15,323 bases of DNA. Origin: an uncultured Collinsella sp. Its GTDB lineage: Bacteria; Actinomycetota; Coriobacteriia; Coriobacteriales; Coriobacteriaceae. The stretch is taken from contig URNJ01000029.1 in assembly GCA_900549215.1 (NCBI GenBank), forward strand, positions 1 through 15,323, written 5' to 3'. Both the position numbers and the translations under genes were made by a program. Below are positions 15,208-15,323 of the stretch, one piece after another. A model generated the notes under the pieces. The model ran no database searches, had not been told where the DNA came from, and saw nothing but the letters and a program-made list of their open reading frames with translations. Each line of letters begins with the position of its first letter. Position 1 is the stretch's first letter.

Positions 15208-15268
15208 CCACCACAAAGATGCCAAGCACCTTTGTGGTGGTGCAAAGGGGTCAGGTTACTTTGCACCA
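15208..15268. repeat. Two overlapping palindromes with GGGGTCAGGTT core
   Basis: An 11-bp stem (15208-15218 with 15230-15240) shares three bases with a 10-bp stem (15238-15247 with 15259-15268) whose loop is GGGTCAGGTTA. Neither has a T-run, so they are not standard terminators, though they follow the stop codon at 15200 by eight bases. From memory, GGGGTCAGGT-type palindromes accompany REP-associated Y1 transposases in many bacteria; no such gene is in the window. Confidence 0.6.
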
Positions 15269-15285
15269 ACAAACGAAGCGGGGCA

Positions 15286-15314
15286 CCCGATCGCATCGGG
15301 CCGGGGGGCCCCCC
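15286..15314. repeat. GC-rich palindrome pair at the right edge
   Basis: CCCGAT and ATCGGG (15286-15291, 15295-15300) form a 6-bp hairpin with a three-base loop, followed at once by the 12-bp palindrome GGGGGGCCCCCC (15303-15314). These may continue the repeat element that starts at 15208. The window ends nine bases later, so the context is cut. Confidence 0.5.
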
Positions 15315-15323
15315 AAAGAAGCA

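Overview
This looks like a housekeeping chromosomal segment from a GC-rich member of the Coriobacteriia, most likely Collinsella or a close relative. That is an inference from protein character, the rpsF-ssb-rpsR-rplI-dnaB-purA order, GC-rich codon use and an actinobacterial-type DnaA box; no database was consulted. No phage, plasmid, CRISPR or intact insertion sequence is visible. Eleven complete genes and one partial gene, from position 1 to about 12.15 kb, lie on the minus strand. Two serine tRNAs and two membrane-protein genes follow on the plus strand.

Minus strand, in order of transcription (right to left). rpsF, ssb, rpsR and rplI form a ribosomal/replication operon closed by a strong terminator at about 10.4 kb. 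dnaB (replicative helicase) follows after about 150 bp. purA (adenylosuccinate synthetase) has a recognisable promoter overlapping the dnaB stop codon. After a weak hairpin comes purD (phosphoribosylamine-glycine ligase, TTG start), closely followed by a Nudix hydrolase of the ADP-ribose pyrophosphatase type and a terminator. Next are a one-polypeptide ABC exporter and, 19 bp behind it, an unrecognised single-span membrane protein, again closed by a terminator. Last come carA and carB (carbamoyl-phosphate synthase), carB running off the left edge.

The most informative regulatory signal is just upstream of carA. A hairpin with a CNGNGA-type hexaloop, an asymmetric internal loop and a lower stem that contains the carA Shine-Dalgarno has the hallmarks of a PyrR-binding loop arranged for translational repression. 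This fits carAB's role in pyrimidine synthesis.

Two gene-free stretches deserve attention. The 500-bp gap 12156-12659 carries the rpsF promoter and leader hairpin, a palindrome on its -35, and one perfect plus two near-perfect DnaA boxes, so DnaA may control the operon that encodes SSB. The gap 12890-13258 carries a 25-bp inverted copy of the tRNA-Ser 3' end and a roughly 130-bp block of three tight hairpins enclosed by a 9-bp inverted repeat. It is either a palindromic repeat element or an unrecognised structured RNA.

On the plus strand lie tRNA-Ser(GGA) and tRNA-Ser(CGA), each followed by a terminator, then a TRIC/UPF0126-type seven-span membrane protein (TTG start) and a secreted/membrane protein that joins a bactofilin-like repeat domain to a multi-span C-terminus. 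The right edge has overlapping palindromes around a GGGGTCAGGTT core and a GC-rich palindrome cluster.
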